64,000 nucleotides of DNA from IMG/VR virus record IMGVR_UViG_3300020411_000935, positions 1 through 64,000 of that record; one strand, given 5' to 3'. Each line of letters starts with the position of its first letter. The first letter of the stretch is position 1. Positions 41,464 through 49,889 of this stretch are shown one piece after another. A program made the translations under genes and the position numbers. The notes below the pieces were generated by a model. It was not told the origin of the DNA. It saw only the letters and a program-made list of their open reading frames with translations, and did no database searches. Source of the DNA: a virus.

Positions 41464-42665
41464 TGGGATATCAAGAACTAGATGAAAATATATTAGAGTC
41501 TATGCATCCAGACCGTAACGCTCATTCATGGTCTGAAGATGGTAGTCTTGAACCTCCTTATGATTATAAATGGAGCACTGAATATATGCCTAGGGGTTTG
41601 AAAAACAAGGAGGGGAAGGGATGGTATTATAAAGGTAATTTTACTAACAAAGAGAACGCACTCAACAGATATTTTAGGACTAGATGTGTATGTAGGAGAG
41701 GTAAAATTGTACCCAAACACCCATACAAAATAATATCACCACTACCTACCAACCTTCACACTGATATGTCATTTGATAATGTGTGTGAGGATGCTGTCAA
41801 CGTTATCAATGATAATTCTAATGGAAGAAAGATAAACTTATTATGGTCAGGTGGTATTGATAGCACCACTGCACTATATGCTTTTGCTAGAACAAATATA
41901 CCAATCAATGTACACTACGATGTCTCAGCAAAGAATGAGTGTACAACAGGGTGGAATGATCTAGAGACAGGTAAGTTTAGTAACATAACTGCTATCAATC
42001 ATGGATACGTCAACGAAAGATTTGCTCTTAGAACTCCTCTGATTCCATACGTAAAAGATACTAACAATTTATTTGTCACAGGTGAGATAGGAGACAATAT
42101 AATGGGTTCAGCAAGAGTATTTTTATACCCACAAGAAGTTAGAAATGATCATTTCAATAAGGTAATTCCTGATTGGGTGGCAGAAATATGCCATCAGTCA
42201 TTGATGTGTGTTCTGAACAAGAAAGATGTTAGTCTAAAGCAATGGACTTGGGCATGGTGTTTCATGATCAAGTATCAGTACTGTCAGGTCAGATGTCATG
42301 AACAATATAATATAGCACCTTATCCACCACTCAATAATGCGTTTCACTTCTTTGATACACCTAACTTTCAGAGGTGGGCGGTCACAAATCAGGACTATAT
42401 AAACAGTTGGCAAGAAATACCTGAGTATAAGATGCCATTGAAACAGTTTATATACGAGCAGAATGGTGATAAGTTTTATAGAGATCATAAACTAAAGACC
42501 CCATCATCTAATAGACGTAGGGTACAAGGAGGATTCAATTTTGAAGATCAGGTCACTGGACTTGAATTGAACGACGAATATATAAGAGTGATAAAGAAAA
42601 CCTTTGGAGCAAATACTCCAGATGTAAAGGGGTTCTCTAGAGAAGAAAGAAAAAACATGTACTAA
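41463..42665 (+). CDS. Asparagine-synthetase-like PP-loop ATPase 2
   Basis: 400 aa, GTG start overlapping the paralogue's stop. Same organisation: NLLWSGGIDSTTALYAFART, FVTGEIGDNIMGSAR, and the shared C-terminal block EYKMPLK-x-x-IYEQNGD and KLKTPSSNRRR. The two are clear tandem duplicates with conserved core and different middle segments. Its stop overlaps the next gene. Confidence 0.82.
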   Translation: MGYQELDENILESMHPDRNAHSWSEDGSLEPPYDYKWSTEYMPRGLKNKEGKGWYYKGNFTNKENALNRYFRTRCVCRRGKIVPKHPYKIISPLPTNLHTDMSFDNVCEDAVNVINDNSNGRKINLLWSGGIDSTTALYAFARTNIPINVHYDVSAKNECTTGWNDLETGKFSNITAINHGYVNERFALRTPLIPYVKDTNNLFVTGEIGDNIMGSARVFLYPQEVRNDHFNKVIPDWVAEICHQSLMCVLNKKDVSLKQWTWAWCFMIKYQYCQVRCHEQYNIAPYPPLNNAFHFFDTPNFQRWAVTNQDYINSWQEIPEYKMPLKQFIYEQNGDKFYRDHKLKTPSSNRRRVQGGFNFEDQVTGLELNDEYIRVIKKTFGANTPDVKGFSREERKNMY

Positions 42666-43486
42666 TGATAGACAGAGGTAAACAATTTGAATTTGCTGTC
42701 ATGAAGTCTGCTTATAGTAGGATAAGAAACCCTAGTCTTACTAAGCAATCCATGCTGGCATTTTTTAATGGTCAACCTATAGAAGCTAATGTACAAAATG
42801 CAGCAGATAAAATGGTGGATAGGATAGGTGGGAGTAGAAATACTATTAGAGGTAATGATCCATTCTATGACTCTTTTATATTGATGGGTGGACAAAGACC
42901 TGAACCAAAAACAGATATCATATTCAGAAAAAATGGTGTCAAACATAGATGTTCTCTGAAATATGGTGGTAGGTTTCAATTATCTTCTGCTGGTATAGAG
43001 AGTACTGTAAAGGTAATGAATGATGTGCTAACAAAAGTATCCTTTAGTGGGGGTCTTGGTGGGTTGCAAGTAAAGAAAGTTGCCTCAGTGCTATCAGAAC
43101 TATCAGAAGTATTTGAAGGACCTAAAAGACAAGAGAAACCTATAATGGATAGACTTATGAGAGAAGCAAAGAAGGAGGGTGGTATAAATGAAACGTTGCA
43201 AGATATACTAGGGTCAAGAAAAATGCCAGATGGATCAAAAGTATTTCAAACATTCAAGGAAGAGTTAGTCAGGGAAGCATTGACAGGTAGAATTATGTTT
43301 GGTGTCAACAATGATAAGACTGCTAACTTTATATTGACTGATAGCTATCTACGTAGGATAGATGCTACACTTGTAAGAGAGGTCACATCAAAGACCTATG
43401 TGGATATTCGACCCAAAGGTCGAGGACTAACTAAGGAGGGTATTAAATTAAATGAAGCAGTCGTCCGAATTGAATCAATTGATTGA
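42665..43486 (+). CDS. Hypothetical protein, possible PD-(D/E)XK nuclease
   Basis: 273 aa. The segment PKTDIIFRKNGVKHRCSLKY fits a PD-(D/E)XK core (T-D-I-I, then S-L-K), with a possible helix Glu in RGKQFEFAVMKSAY. Without profile search this is suggestive only. Gly-rich loop VSFSGGLGGLQVKK. Overlaps neighbours on both sides. Confidence 0.6.
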   Translation: MIDRGKQFEFAVMKSAYSRIRNPSLTKQSMLAFFNGQPIEANVQNAADKMVDRIGGSRNTIRGNDPFYDSFILMGGQRPEPKTDIIFRKNGVKHRCSLKYGGRFQLSSAGIESTVKVMNDVLTKVSFSGGLGGLQVKKVASVLSELSEVFEGPKRQEKPIMDRLMREAKKEGGINETLQDILGSRKMPDGSKVFQTFKEELVREALTGRIMFGVNNDKTANFILTDSYLRRIDATLVREVTSKTYVDIRPKGRGLTKEGIKLNEAVVRIESID

Positions 43487-43673
43487 TGAGTTGATCGAGG
43501 TCTATAAGGTACAGAAGACTCGTCGAAAACAAATCATGGTTAAAGAAGTTGAAGACTTCCAACGCTTTTTCTATGCTATAACTGGAGCCATAGATAAATA
43601 TAAGCAAATGCAATATGTTGGACTGCATTATATTGAATCCAACAAAAAATCAATCTACGAAAAATTGAAGTGA
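43452..43673 (+). CDS. Small helical protein
   Basis: 73 aa, all-helical and charged (LIDELIEVYKVQKTRRKQIM). Overlaps the upstream gene by 35 nt and the downstream GTG by 4 nt. No family recognised. Confidence 0.6.
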   Translation: MKQSSELNQLIDELIEVYKVQKTRRKQIMVKEVEDFQRFFYAITGAIDKYKQMQYVGLHYIESNKKSIYEKLK

Positions 43674-44569
43674 AACAGTTCACACAATTCATAACTGAAG
43701 CAAGAACCACTAAGGCATCGCAAGAAGCGAAGCGTTTAGGTCTCGTTGGTGATGGTCATGGAGACTGGTATGACAGACAAGGAAACCTGAAGGCAAAGAC
43801 TGTCAAGGGTGAACTTAAGATGTTCAGTGGTCAAGGCAGTGGTGAAGATGAGATGGGCACTCGTGGATCTAGTGCAGCAGCAACAGTTGCTAAACGTGGT
43901 TCGGGTGATGACGGACCTACACTTGCAAGTAAAGTTGCAGCAAGGTCAGTACAAACAGCACAACCCAATCCAAACTCTGCCAATGGACAGGCAAAGGCAG
44001 CACTACAAAATGTCAGTAGAGAGAACCCACTTACGATTGCGTTTGATAAATTTGACAAAGATGATGTCACCGATAACATACTTGCTACAGTAGAGGAAGT
44101 ATCAGGTGGAGAATACTTCTACATTTTTCCAAGTAGAGACACTGAAATTGAGGAACTAAAGAATGCATATCCTAAGATTAGCGAGTCCATCGTTGACGAT
44201 GCAAACGCAGAAACAATCTACGACGTCTTACAATCACTCTATGAAAATGGATTTGACGCAATTAATATCGTTGTACGACAGTCCAGAGCAAAAGAAATCT
44301 CAGAGCTAGCATTGAAAGCAAACGGTCAACTCTACAATTATATTATGATGAACGTCATACCTGTAGATGAACGTACTATAAGAGAGCAATATTTGGCAGG
44401 AGATATATTCAAGAATGGTTCAATGATTGAGTCACACAGTAGAGTAGGACAGATCTTTAGACGTGGTGCTAATCATCTGATTTGTGTTGATGAGAATAAA
44501 GAAATCTTCAGAGCATGGATATCAGAGGCAAAAGAAATAGATAAACTATTCCTGCCACTTGATTTTTGA
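43670..44569 (+). CDS. Candidate internal head protein with capsid-targeting N-terminus
   Basis: 299 aa, GTG start. The N-terminus MKQFTQFITEARTTKA resembles the T4 internal-protein capsid targeting sequence (MKTYQEFIAEA) with an I-T-E|A gp21 cleavage site at residue 10. After a low-complexity Ala/Gly/Gln middle (about residues 50-105) comes a folded domain beginning NPLTIAFDKFDKDD and VSGGEYFYIFPSRDTEIEEL. This part could be an enzyme or scaffold delivered with the DNA. Function not identified. Confidence 0.65.
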   Translation: MKQFTQFITEARTTKASQEAKRLGLVGDGHGDWYDRQGNLKAKTVKGELKMFSGQGSGEDEMGTRGSSAAATVAKRGSGDDGPTLASKVAARSVQTAQPNPNSANGQAKAALQNVSRENPLTIAFDKFDKDDVTDNILATVEEVSGGEYFYIFPSRDTEIEELKNAYPKISESIVDDANAETIYDVLQSLYENGFDAINIVVRQSRAKEISELALKANGQLYNYIMMNVIPVDERTIREQYLAGDIFKNGSMIESHSRVGQIFRRGANHLICVDENKEIFRAWISEAKEIDKLFLPLDF

Positions 44570-44577
44570 TAAATAAT
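44568..44577 (+). promoter_or_regulatory. Late promoter box before lysine-rich genes
   Basis: GATAAATAAT overlapping the preceding stop, 22 nt before ATG 44599. Confidence 0.6.
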
Positions 44578-44598
44578 ACGATAAGACTTAGGAAAGAA

Positions 44599-45390
44599 AT
44601 GAGTAATCCCTTTACACAAGTATACGATGATCTAAGATCACCTTATTTGCAAGAGAAAAAAGCAAAGAAAGATTATGATGGTGATGGTAAGATTGAAAGT
44701 GGTTCCAAAGAACATGCTGGTGTAGTACATAATGCTATACAGAAGAAGAAAGGTGGCAAACCTGATGGTCAGGACACTCGTACTGAGGGTAAAGCATATG
44801 GACTTTACAAAGGGGATGGTAAAGTAAGGATTGGTCAGAAGCAGGAAGAGAAGAAACCACCAAGAACTGCTAAAGGTGCTATGGCATATGATGGTCCTAA
44901 CAAGGCAGCATCTGAAGCAAGAGATAGAATCATTGCTAAGACTAAGGCAAAGAGAGCGAAGTTGAAGAAGGAAGACTGGAGAGCAGACTTAGGGTTTGAA
45001 ATAGTTGAGCATCATCAAAAGGATGAAAATGGTAATGTCATTGAGCATGAAGATGAAGCAGATGGAACACCTAGTTCTGTAGAGGAAGCAGTAAAGGGAG
45101 AGAAGTTAGACATCAAGACAACAGGTGTAAAGAACAAGGTCGAGATCAATCCTGAGATGAAGACCGAAGGATATGGTGGGATGGCGAAGAAGAAAAAGAA
45201 AAAATTTAGTGAGAGTCTAAAGCAAGCACGTAAGAACATTGGTATGGATCCTAATAAACCTTCCTGTTGGAAAGGTTACAAGGCAACTGGTACCAAGATG
45301 AAGGGCGGTAAGAAAGTTCCTGATTGTAAGAAGGAATCTCTAATGGATAAAGTAGAGACTGACGCACTCAAGCTGTTCAATGCTAAATGA
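44599..45390 (+). CDS. Lysine-rich virion or internal protein
   Basis: 263 aa from ATG 44599, which has AGGAAAG upstream; an earlier start at 44566 would include the promoter. Sequence starts MSNPFTQVYDDLRSPYLQEK. Highly Lys/Asp/Gly-rich, with DYDGDGKIESGSKEH near residue 24 resembling a calcium-binding EF-hand-like loop. PSCWKGYKATGTKMKGGKKV near the C-terminus is a Cys/Gly/Lys module. Basic, probably DNA-associated inside the head. Overlaps the next gene by 11 nt. Confidence 0.65.
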   Translation: MSNPFTQVYDDLRSPYLQEKKAKKDYDGDGKIESGSKEHAGVVHNAIQKKKGGKPDGQDTRTEGKAYGLYKGDGKVRIGQKQEEKKPPRTAKGAMAYDGPNKAASEARDRIIAKTKAKRAKLKKEDWRADLGFEIVEHHQKDENGNVIEHEDEADGTPSSVEEAVKGEKLDIKTTGVKNKVEINPEMKTEGYGGMAKKKKKKFSESLKQARKNIGMDPNKPSCWKGYKATGTKMKGGKKVPDCKKESLMDKVETDALKLFNAK

Positions 45391-47776
45391 AAAAGCAGTC
45401 TCCCGAAAACAACAAAGATTCTTCGGGATGGTTAGAGCGGCTCAAAAAGGTGAGGCGAAAACTACCTCACCTGAGGTTGCCAGAACTGCTGCCAGCATAA
45501 AGATGAAAGATGCAAAGAAGTTTGCATCAACTAAACATAAAGGACTACCTGAAAAGAAAATGAAAAAGGAATCTGTAAGTGAAGACGCTAAAATGAGGAG
45601 GCAGAGTGATGAGAAACTCGCTGCTGCTCATAAGAAGTTTAGTAGTATGGATCAGAGTCCTGCTAACTCTTTCATGAAGAAAAGAATAGAGAAGGAAATC
45701 AATAGAAGAAAGAAGAGTGTAAAGGAAGATAAGGAAGCGTATCATACCATGTCTACTAAAGAGTTCAACAAAACTCACAGAGATTTCAAGAGTGGTTCAA
45801 AGAAGAAGGGTAATGCAAGAGTAACAAAGGGAGTCACTAATCCATCAGGTACTACTACACCTGTGTCCAGACGTGTAAAGTTTTCTGACGAGTACATATA
45901 TGAATTAGACTTGAAGAAGATAGGTAAGAAGGTAATCAACAAAGCAAAAGAGGTCTGGAATAGACCTATTATGAAACCTAATATTACTAAGGATCAGCAC
46001 CTACAGAAGATAAGGAACTCAGGTGGAGACACATCACATTGGGAGTCAACACAACAAGAGGGTGTATTCACTACAGGTGCAGCATTGACTGCTGCTGGTC
46101 TTGCAGCATGGAAGTTTGCTCAAGGTATGAAGGCAAGAAACCAGATGAAGAAATCTATTGACACACCTGGTACTAATCTTAATAACATAAAAAGAGCAAC
46201 CGATCAGAAGAATAAACTTCTTCAGCAATTGAATCAATCACACGAACCAGAAGGTGAGATGACTGAAGGATTCTATCAAAAAAGATATACCACTGGTGGA
46301 TATAAGACTGTGGGTAAAAATAAGAGGATGGATAAGTCAAATAAAAGATCTGGTGATAGTAAAGCACAGTATAGAGAACTACATAAAGATCTAGCGAAAA
46401 TAAAAAAGGAAGAGACTATTGTAGAGAAGAAAAAGATGGTCAAGATCAAGGTCAATAGACCTATCAAGACTAAGGTAACTGACATTGGACCTGGTGGTAA
46501 GGAATATGTTAGAAAGGATTGGAGTGAAGAGACTCTAACTGAGATAAAGTTTAGTTTTAGAAGGACATCTAAACCTAAGGAGACAGAAAGGAAACCACAG
46601 AAAGCACAAGACGCTGGTGCTAGAGGTAGAAGAATGCTCAAGAGAAGAGAGTATGCTGCTAAGATATCAGGTAGTGAGGACAATGTGCCTGATGATCTAA
46701 GAGATAGTGTACAATATGAGCAATCATGTGGCGAAGGGATGTATTTCTGTAAGGAGAAAGGTAAGTGTATGCCTATACCAAAGGGTAGTAAGGTAGAGAA
46801 GGGTGGTAACCTTGTCAAAGAGACATCTGTAGCACTCAAGTTTGGAACAAGTGGAACAGATCTTAGTATTGGCGGTACATCTGTAAGAAATACAATCAAT
46901 AATGTAAAGACAGGAGTAAATGCCATCAAGAACATCAAAAAAGATGGTCTTGTAAAAGGTATTAAGAATACTTTCACCAAAACTAAGGTAGAAAAACCAT
47001 CTATAGCAACTAACATTGACAATGCAATCAAGAACTTCAAGAAGGAAGAGACTGAGTTGGATAGAATACGTAATGCAATCAAGACAAAGACTATGAATGG
47101 TAAACCACTAACTGATAAGCAGATAGAGGGTTTGAAAGCTGGTCTTACACAAGGTGGTAACAAGGTACAAGAGGGGGCTGCTTGGACAAAAAAGTCTGGA
47201 AAGTCTCCATCAGGGGGACTAAATGAGAAGGGTCGTAAGTCTTATGAACGTGAGAATCCTGGCTCAGATTTGAAAGCACCTAGTAAAAAGAAAGGTAATA
47301 AGAGAAGAGCATCATTCTGTGCAAGGATGAGTGGTATGAAGAAGAAGTTGACCTCTAAGAAGACTGCAAATGATCCTAATTCTAGAATCAACAAGTCTCT
47401 CAGAGCATGGAACTGTGAGTATGAACCTGAAACACCTATGCTACCTGAAGCAACTCGTCTAAAGAAAGAGAAGGGTTATGATAAAGGTGGTACCAAGAAA
47501 CCTACAGGTCCTAAGGTAAAGGACGCTGCTCTTGATGCTGTAAAGAAAAAGTATAAGGGTCAGATAATGAGGAGTGGTAGCAACCAACCTAAGAAGGTGA
47601 AGGGTGCGAAGACTACTGGTGTTGGTAAGTATCTTGCTAGACATAAGGAGAAGCAACAACTCAAGAAAGACACTAAGGAGATGGGTTATGGTAGTGATAC
47701 AAAGTCTTATGTAAATGCTAGAGCAAGATATGGTAGTAAGGAGAACATGAAATCTGGTAAGGGATTAGGAACATGA
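45380..47776 (+). CDS. Very large lysine-rich protein with DUF3008-like N-terminus
   Basis: 798 aa, extremely Lys/Gly/Ser-rich with low-complexity linkers. The N-terminus AVSRKQQRFFGMVRAAQKGE resembles DUF3008. There are Cys-containing modules CGEGMYFCKEKGKCMPIPKG and SFCARMSGMKKKLTSKKTAN followed by INKSLRAWNCE. It looks like a mosaic of short cassettes joined by basic linkers. A role in DNA condensation within the head is likely, by composition and neighbours. Long apparent minus-strand frames inside it are compositional shadows. Confidence 0.7.
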   Translation: MLNEKAVSRKQQRFFGMVRAAQKGEAKTTSPEVARTAASIKMKDAKKFASTKHKGLPEKKMKKESVSEDAKMRRQSDEKLAAAHKKFSSMDQSPANSFMKKRIEKEINRRKKSVKEDKEAYHTMSTKEFNKTHRDFKSGSKKKGNARVTKGVTNPSGTTTPVSRRVKFSDEYIYELDLKKIGKKVINKAKEVWNRPIMKPNITKDQHLQKIRNSGGDTSHWESTQQEGVFTTGAALTAAGLAAWKFAQGMKARNQMKKSIDTPGTNLNNIKRATDQKNKLLQQLNQSHEPEGEMTEGFYQKRYTTGGYKTVGKNKRMDKSNKRSGDSKAQYRELHKDLAKIKKEETIVEKKKMVKIKVNRPIKTKVTDIGPGGKEYVRKDWSEETLTEIKFSFRRTSKPKETERKPQKAQDAGARGRRMLKRREYAAKISGSEDNVPDDLRDSVQYEQSCGEGMYFCKEKGKCMPIPKGSKVEKGGNLVKETSVALKFGTSGTDLSIGGTSVRNTINNVKTGVNAIKNIKKDGLVKGIKNTFTKTKVEKPSIATNIDNAIKNFKKEETELDRIRNAIKTKTMNGKPLTDKQIEGLKAGLTQGGNKVQEGAAWTKKSGKSPSGGLNEKGRKSYERENPGSDLKAPSKKKGNKRRASFCARMSGMKKKLTSKKTANDPNSRINKSLRAWNCEYEPETPMLPEATRLKKEKGYDKGGTKKPTGPKVKDAALDAVKKKYKGQIMRSGSNQPKKVKGAKTTGVGKYLARHKEKQQLKKDTKEMGYGSDTKSYVNARARYGSKENMKSGKGLGT

Positions 47777-48084
47777 AGAGTTATAAACAATTTGTAACTG
47801 AAATGCCAGCACCTTATAATGATTACAAAGAACTGGCAAAGGATAAAGGTCTTGATCTCACTGATGCATTTCAAAGAAGAAAAGCAATTAGAATGTTCAG
47901 TTCTATGCAGAGAATGGGTGTGCCTAAGGGTGTAAAAGAGGGTAATGTCACTGGTATCAATGACGGTGGTATGAAGGATGCTCAGAATCAAGCGAACAAA
48001 GATATGAAGAACACTAAGTATGACCCTACAGAGGGTAAGAGACGTGGTAAGGGACTGTTAGATAGATTACTAAAAGGAGTGTAA
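47773..48084 (+). CDS. Candidate internal head protein
   Basis: 103 aa, ATGA overlap with the large lysine-rich gene. N-terminus MKSYKQFVTEMPAPYNDYKE matches the capsid targeting pattern, although the residue two before the Glu is Val rather than Ile or Leu. Basic C-terminus GKRRGKGLLDRLLKGV. Confidence 0.6.
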   Translation: MKSYKQFVTEMPAPYNDYKELAKDKGLDLTDAFQRRKAIRMFSSMQRMGVPKGVKEGNVTGINDGGMKDAQNQANKDMKNTKYDPTEGKRRGKGLLDRLLKGV

Positions 48085-48089
48085 ATAAT
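48081..48089 (+). promoter_or_regulatory. Late promoter box
   Basis: GTAAATAAT overlapping the preceding stop, 33 nt before ATG 48122. One mismatch to the core. Confidence 0.4.
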
Positions 48090-48121
48090 ATCCTATATAA
48101 TATGGAACTTTAGGGATTATT

Positions 48122-48319
48122 ATGTTTGGATTTCTACTACCATTTGCTACAAAAATCATTACTGATGCTGTAGACAAGATACCTGACAACGAAGAGTTGG
48201 GTGAAAAACTAATAGAAGTGTGTCTAATCATTCTAGGTAAAGCAGTAAAGCTTACAAAGACTGACATGGACGATAGACTACTTGAAACAGTAGCTAAGGC
48301 AATCAAAGCCAAAGGATAA
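48122..48319 (+). CDS. Small amphipathic helical protein
   Basis: 65 aa; FGFLLPFATKIITDAVDKIP, then an acidic/basic helix ending KAIKAKG. No recognised domain. Flanked by late boxes. Confidence 0.6.
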   Translation: MFGFLLPFATKIITDAVDKIPDNEELGEKLIEVCLIILGKAVKLTKTDMDDRLLETVAKAIKAKG

Positions 48320-48323
48320 ATAG
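48315..48323 (+). promoter_or_regulatory. Late promoter box before the Ig-like virion protein
   Basis: GATAAATAG overlaps the preceding stop, 29 nt before ATG 48352; a clear GAGGA ribosome site follows. Confidence 0.65.
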
Positions 48324-48351
48324 TAAAACGTAAAACGAGGAAAAGAACGAC

Positions 48352-48921
48352 ATGGCACTCTGGGGAGCATCAGATTCTGATGAATCTAAGCCAAAGAACT
48401 TGACAACTGCTGAGAAGAAAGAAGTCTTTGCTAACGCTAGTGGTTGGGTAAGAGAAGCTGGTTCAGCACTTAGTGGTAATAACAACACTAACGCTGACCC
48501 CGAACTCTTAGTCGCTATTAGTGGACTAGCGGTATCACTAGGTGCTGCTGACATTACTGAGATTGAATTTATATCTACAGCGTTTGACAAGTCTGCTGGT
48601 GGTGTACTACAAGTTAGAGTCAGATTCAATGAGGCAGTTGACGTAACTGGAACTCCTCAGTTGACTATCACTAACGATACAGTAGCAAGAAACGTTACCG
48701 CTTCATATGCTAGTGGTACAACAACTAATGAATTAGTCTTTAGTAAGACCATTGGTGCTGCTGCTAACGACACTAACGCTGGCGACGTACTATCAATTGG
48801 AGCAAATGCTCTGGCACTAAACGGTGGAACTATCAAGGATACAGGCACTAACACAGCGTCTACTATCACTAATTCTGCTGCTATCGGTACTGCTGCTGGA
48901 ACTTTAACAGTAGAAGCCTAA
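48352..48921 (+). CDS. Virion structural protein with Ig-like/SwmB-type repeat
   Basis: 189 aa. The C-terminal 120 residues show one bacterial Ig-like repeat: VRVRFNEAVDVTGTPQLTIT, ASYASGTTTNELVFSKTI and ALALNGGTIKDTGTNTAS, the pattern of SwmB-type cell-surface repeats. Thr/Ala/Asn-rich. It is probably displayed on the head or tail surface as a decoration, like T4 Hoc in style. Strong late promoter and ribosome site imply abundant expression. Confidence 0.78.
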   Translation: MALWGASDSDESKPKNLTTAEKKEVFANASGWVREAGSALSGNNNTNADPELLVAISGLAVSLGAADITEIEFISTAFDKSAGGVLQVRVRFNEAVDVTGTPQLTITNDTVARNVTASYASGTTTNELVFSKTIGAAANDTNAGDVLSIGANALALNGGTIKDTGTNTASTITNSAAIGTAAGTLTVEA

Positions 48922-48938
48922 AAAGGCAATGAATCTAA

Positions 48939-49310
48939 ATGAAATTTGATGAACTAAATGATGACAATTATGTGCTATTTGCTATAAAACATTATGAAAA
49001 TCCTCATGCTGCCACCATGGAAGACTTTGAGGAGGACTTAAAAAGATTCAAGTATATCAAAAGGTTGATGAAGAAATATGTAGTATCAGGGGAACTAAAG
49101 CATCACCTGATACTCAACCATATGATTATTTGTTTTAATGTATTTGGCGAAGGTGCAATACCGTTATTCTTCTACAAGATTGATAAAGAGTATTGGTCTC
49201 TTATCAAAACTTTCTTACAATTCCTGAATCGAATACCAGATTTTCCTAAGACTGGTCTCGATAGTATACCAACACACAAGGAAGCATACGTTATTCTAAA
49301 TTCTATCTAA
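48939..49310 (+). CDS. Hypothetical protein
   Basis: 123 aa, helical (DFEEDLKRFKYIKRLMKKYV, then LKHHLILNHMIICFNVFG). Small conserved-looking protein of cyanomyoviruses with unknown role. Its stop shares a base with the next start. Confidence 0.7.
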   Translation: MKFDELNDDNYVLFAIKHYENPHAATMEDFEEDLKRFKYIKRLMKKYVVSGELKHHLILNHMIICFNVFGEGAIPLFFYKIDKEYWSLIKTFLQFLNRIPDFPKTGLDSIPTHKEAYVILNSI

Positions 49311-49510
49311 TGAAGGATTGGAAAAGCATAAGAGAAGAGATGATGTCCACCGATCCTGGTAGTACTGGGAAGGCAGGTTTCTCCTCGCAAGCAGATGACG
49401 AAGGTCCTGTGGCAGGGTATGATAAAGGGATGAAACCTAAGAAAAAGAAGAAGTATGCAACTGCTGGTCATGGATCACGTAGAAGATGGATGAACAGTGG
49501 ACCCAAATAA
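49310..49510 (+). CDS. Small basic Gly/Lys-rich protein
   Basis: 66 aa with TDPGSTGKAGFSSQADDEGP in the N-terminal part and a basic KPKKKKKYATAGHGSRRRW C-terminus. Overlaps neighbours on both sides. Composition like a virion or DNA-binding protein. Confidence 0.6.
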   Translation: MKDWKSIREEMMSTDPGSTGKAGFSSQADDEGPVAGYDKGMKPKKKKKYATAGHGSRRRWMNSGPK

Positions 49511-49880
49511 TGCTGCCAATAACGCTATACTAGAAAGACTAGAGAGAATTGTAGAGTCCCTGCAAGAGAACTCAGTCAAGATGGGACAGTTGCTTGCTGT
49601 TCACAATGAGAAGTTAGATAAACAAGATAGAATAGATGCAGTACTGTTTGAGAAGATAGAACAGGTTGATGAGAAGTTAGATCGTCATGCAAGAGAAATA
49701 AAGAAAGGATGTGAGAGAGATATAATGCTAGTAGATAAGCGTCTTCGTACTATAGAGCAGAAGATGTGGACTATAGCAGGAGCGTTGACCATTATAAGTT
49801 TCGTGGTCTCACCTCTTGGACAAATCTTCATAAGAAACTTGACCACTAATACGACGTCTGCTATCATACAGAAAAACTAA
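49497..49880 (+). CDS. Coiled-coil membrane protein
   Basis: 127 aa: a coiled coil (about residues 10-85, ERIVESLQENSVKMGQLL onward) and then a C-terminal membrane segment (MWTIAGALTIISFVVSPLGQ). Topology is like membrane-anchored phage lysis accessory proteins such as spanin or holin regulators, but no specific match is possible. Confidence 0.65.
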   Translation: MDPNNAANNAILERLERIVESLQENSVKMGQLLAVHNEKLDKQDRIDAVLFEKIEQVDEKLDRHAREIKKGCERDIMLVDKRLRTIEQKMWTIAGALTIISFVVSPLGQIFIRNLTTNTTSAIIQKN

Positions 49881-49889
49881 ACCTTTGTA

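Noticed and set aside
46276-47163. 295-residue open frame on the minus strand
   Set aside because: It lies inside the lysine-rich gene; complementing AAG/AAA/GGT-rich codons gives Leu/Phe/Ser-rich open frames without start signals or domain features.
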